Shown: positions 5,334-6,157 of the stretch, piece after piece
How the letters are laid out: the number at the start of each line of letters is the position of its first letter
Numbering within the stretch: the first letter of the stretch is position 1
NCBI GenBank assembly: GCA_021779775.1
Contig: JAJYAB010000115.1
Span: 1-6,157 of the forward strand
Source of the DNA: Actinomycetes bacterium
Lineage (GTDB): Bacteria > Actinomycetota > Acidimicrobiia > Acidimicrobiales > UBA8190
Direction: 5' to 3'
DNA length: 6,157 bases
The notes under the pieces: generated by a model
Seen by the model: only the letters and a program-made list of their open reading frames with translations
Told to the model about the DNA's origin: nothing
The model's database searches: none
Program-made: the position numbers and the translations under genes

Positions 5334-6157
5334 ATGGCCGAGCTCGAGAACCACCAGTACGACGTCATCGTCATCGGCGCCGGAGGCGCCGGCCTGCGGG
5401 CAGCCATCGAAGCCAAGCAGCGAGGCCTACGCACAGCACTGGTCTGCAAGTCGCTGCTCGGCAAGGCCCACACCGTCATGGCCGAAGGCGGGGCCGCCGC
5501 CGCGATGGGCAACGTGTGGCCAGAGGACAACTGGCAGGTCCACTTCCGCGACACGATGCGCGGTGGCAAGATGCTCAACAACTGGCGCATGGCCCAGCTC
5601 CACGCCCAAGAAGCCCCCGACCGGATCCACGAGCTCGAGCGGTGGGGCGCCCTGTTCGACCGGACCAAAGACGGCCGGATCCTGCAGCGAGACTTCGGCG
5701 GCCACCGCTACGCTCGGCTCGCCCACGTCGGCGACCGCACCGGGCTGGAGCTGATCCGCACGTTGCAGCAGCGTGCCGTCAGCCTCGGCATCGACGTCTT
5801 CATGGAGTGCAAGATCCTGCGCCTGCTGAAAGACGGCGACGGCCGGGTGAGCGCCGCGGTGGGCTACTGGCGGCCGACCGGCGAGTTCGTCACCTTCACC
5901 GCCAAGGCCTTCGTGCTGGCCACCGGCAGCGTCGGCAAGTCGTGGCAGTACACCTCCAACTCGTGGGAGTCCACCGGGGACGGCCACGCCATGGCCCTGT
6001 GGGCCGGCGCCGACCTCATCGACATGGAGTGCGTGCAGTTCCATCCCACCGGCATGGTGTGGCCGCTGTCGGTCCGCGGGCTCCTCGTCACCGAAGGGGT
6101 GCGTGGCGACGGCGGCGTCCTGCGCAACTCCGAGGGGCGGCGCTTCATGTTCGACTA
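5334..6157 (+). CDS. sdhA: Succinate dehydrogenase/fumarate reductase flavoprotein subunit (3' end outside window)
   Basis: The ATG at 5334 is preceded by GAGGA (5322-5326), seven bases upstream. The window covers 274 full codons plus two bases of the next; related proteins run to about 600-650 residues. The subunit oxidises succinate to fumarate through covalently bound FAD on the cytoplasmic face of the membrane. Visible motifs are the dinucleotide-binding strand DVIVIGAGGAGLRAA (GxGxxG at 15-20), and GKAHTVMAEGG with H46 as the likely covalent FAD attachment residue (equivalent to H45 of E. coli SdhA). Catalytic-site motifs are FHPTG with H237 and TEGVRGDGG (253-261) with R257. The AHTVMAEGG...AMGN wording is like mycobacterial Sdh1 SdhA, as I remember it. 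The spacing of 15 bp from sdhC indicates one transcript. An iron-sulfur subunit gene is expected downstream. The direction of the physiological reaction cannot be read from this fragment. Confidence 0.95.
   Translation, partial: MAELENHQYDVIVIGAGGAGLRAAIEAKQRGLRTALVCKSLLGKAHTVMAEGGAAAAMGNVWPEDNWQVHFRDTMRGGKMLNNWRMAQLHAQEAPDRIHELERWGALFDRTKDGRILQRDFGGHRYARLAHVGDRTGLELIRTLQQRAVSLGIDVFMECKILRLLKDGDGRVSAAVGYWRPTGEFVTFTAKAFVLATGSVGKSWQYTSNSWESTGDGHAMALWAGADLIDMECVQFHPTGMVWPLSVRGLLVTEGVRGDGGVLRNSEGRRFMFD

Noticed and set aside
4086..5354. A 422-codon minus-strand frame across the divergent promoter and sdhC
   Set aside because: It overlaps the well-supported AAA+ and sdhC genes and the intergenic region, and its translation has no family signature.

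Overview
The window looks like a chromosomal piece of a high-GC actinobacterium. The evidence is a WhiB-family regulator (a family essentially confined to Actinomycetota and their phages), a succinate dehydrogenase with a mycobacterial Sdh1-like membrane subunit, and an AAA+/VWA gene pair like mycobacterial Rv0958/Rv0959. An Acidimicrobiia-type lineage is possible, but the sequence alone does not settle the class.

Layout, left to right. Bases 1-308 hold the 3' end of a glutamate formimidoyltransferase gene (+). Three bases later, in convergent orientation, comes a small whiB-like gene (312-608, -). Its upstream region (609-851) carries a 17-bp tandem repeat array that ends in a perfect 22-bp palindrome and contains five copies of the pentamer GACAC/GTGTC. 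Next are two minus-strand genes that read as an operon: a MoxR/magnesium-chelatase-like AAA+ ATPase (2923-4359) followed by a large VWA-domain protein (852-2885). A 14-codon reading frame sits in the 37-bp gap between them and overlaps both genes by ATGA. A 134-bp divergent intergenic region (4360-4493) separates this operon from a plus-strand succinate dehydrogenase operon: the membrane subunit (4494-5318) and the start of the flavoprotein subunit (5334 to the window end). An iron-sulfur subunit gene probably follows outside the window.

How the genes may work together. The AAA+ and VWA proteins probably form a chaperone-like pair in which the ATPase remodels targets presented by the MIDAS-containing VWA partner. 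Their head-to-head placement with a succinate dehydrogenase operon recalls E. coli RavA-ViaA, which has been reported to act on fumarate reductase and NADH dehydrogenase. That link is an inference. The whiB upstream array is the most unusual non-coding element here. Its GACAC content suggests, but does not prove, control by WhiA, the partner of WhiB in Streptomyces.
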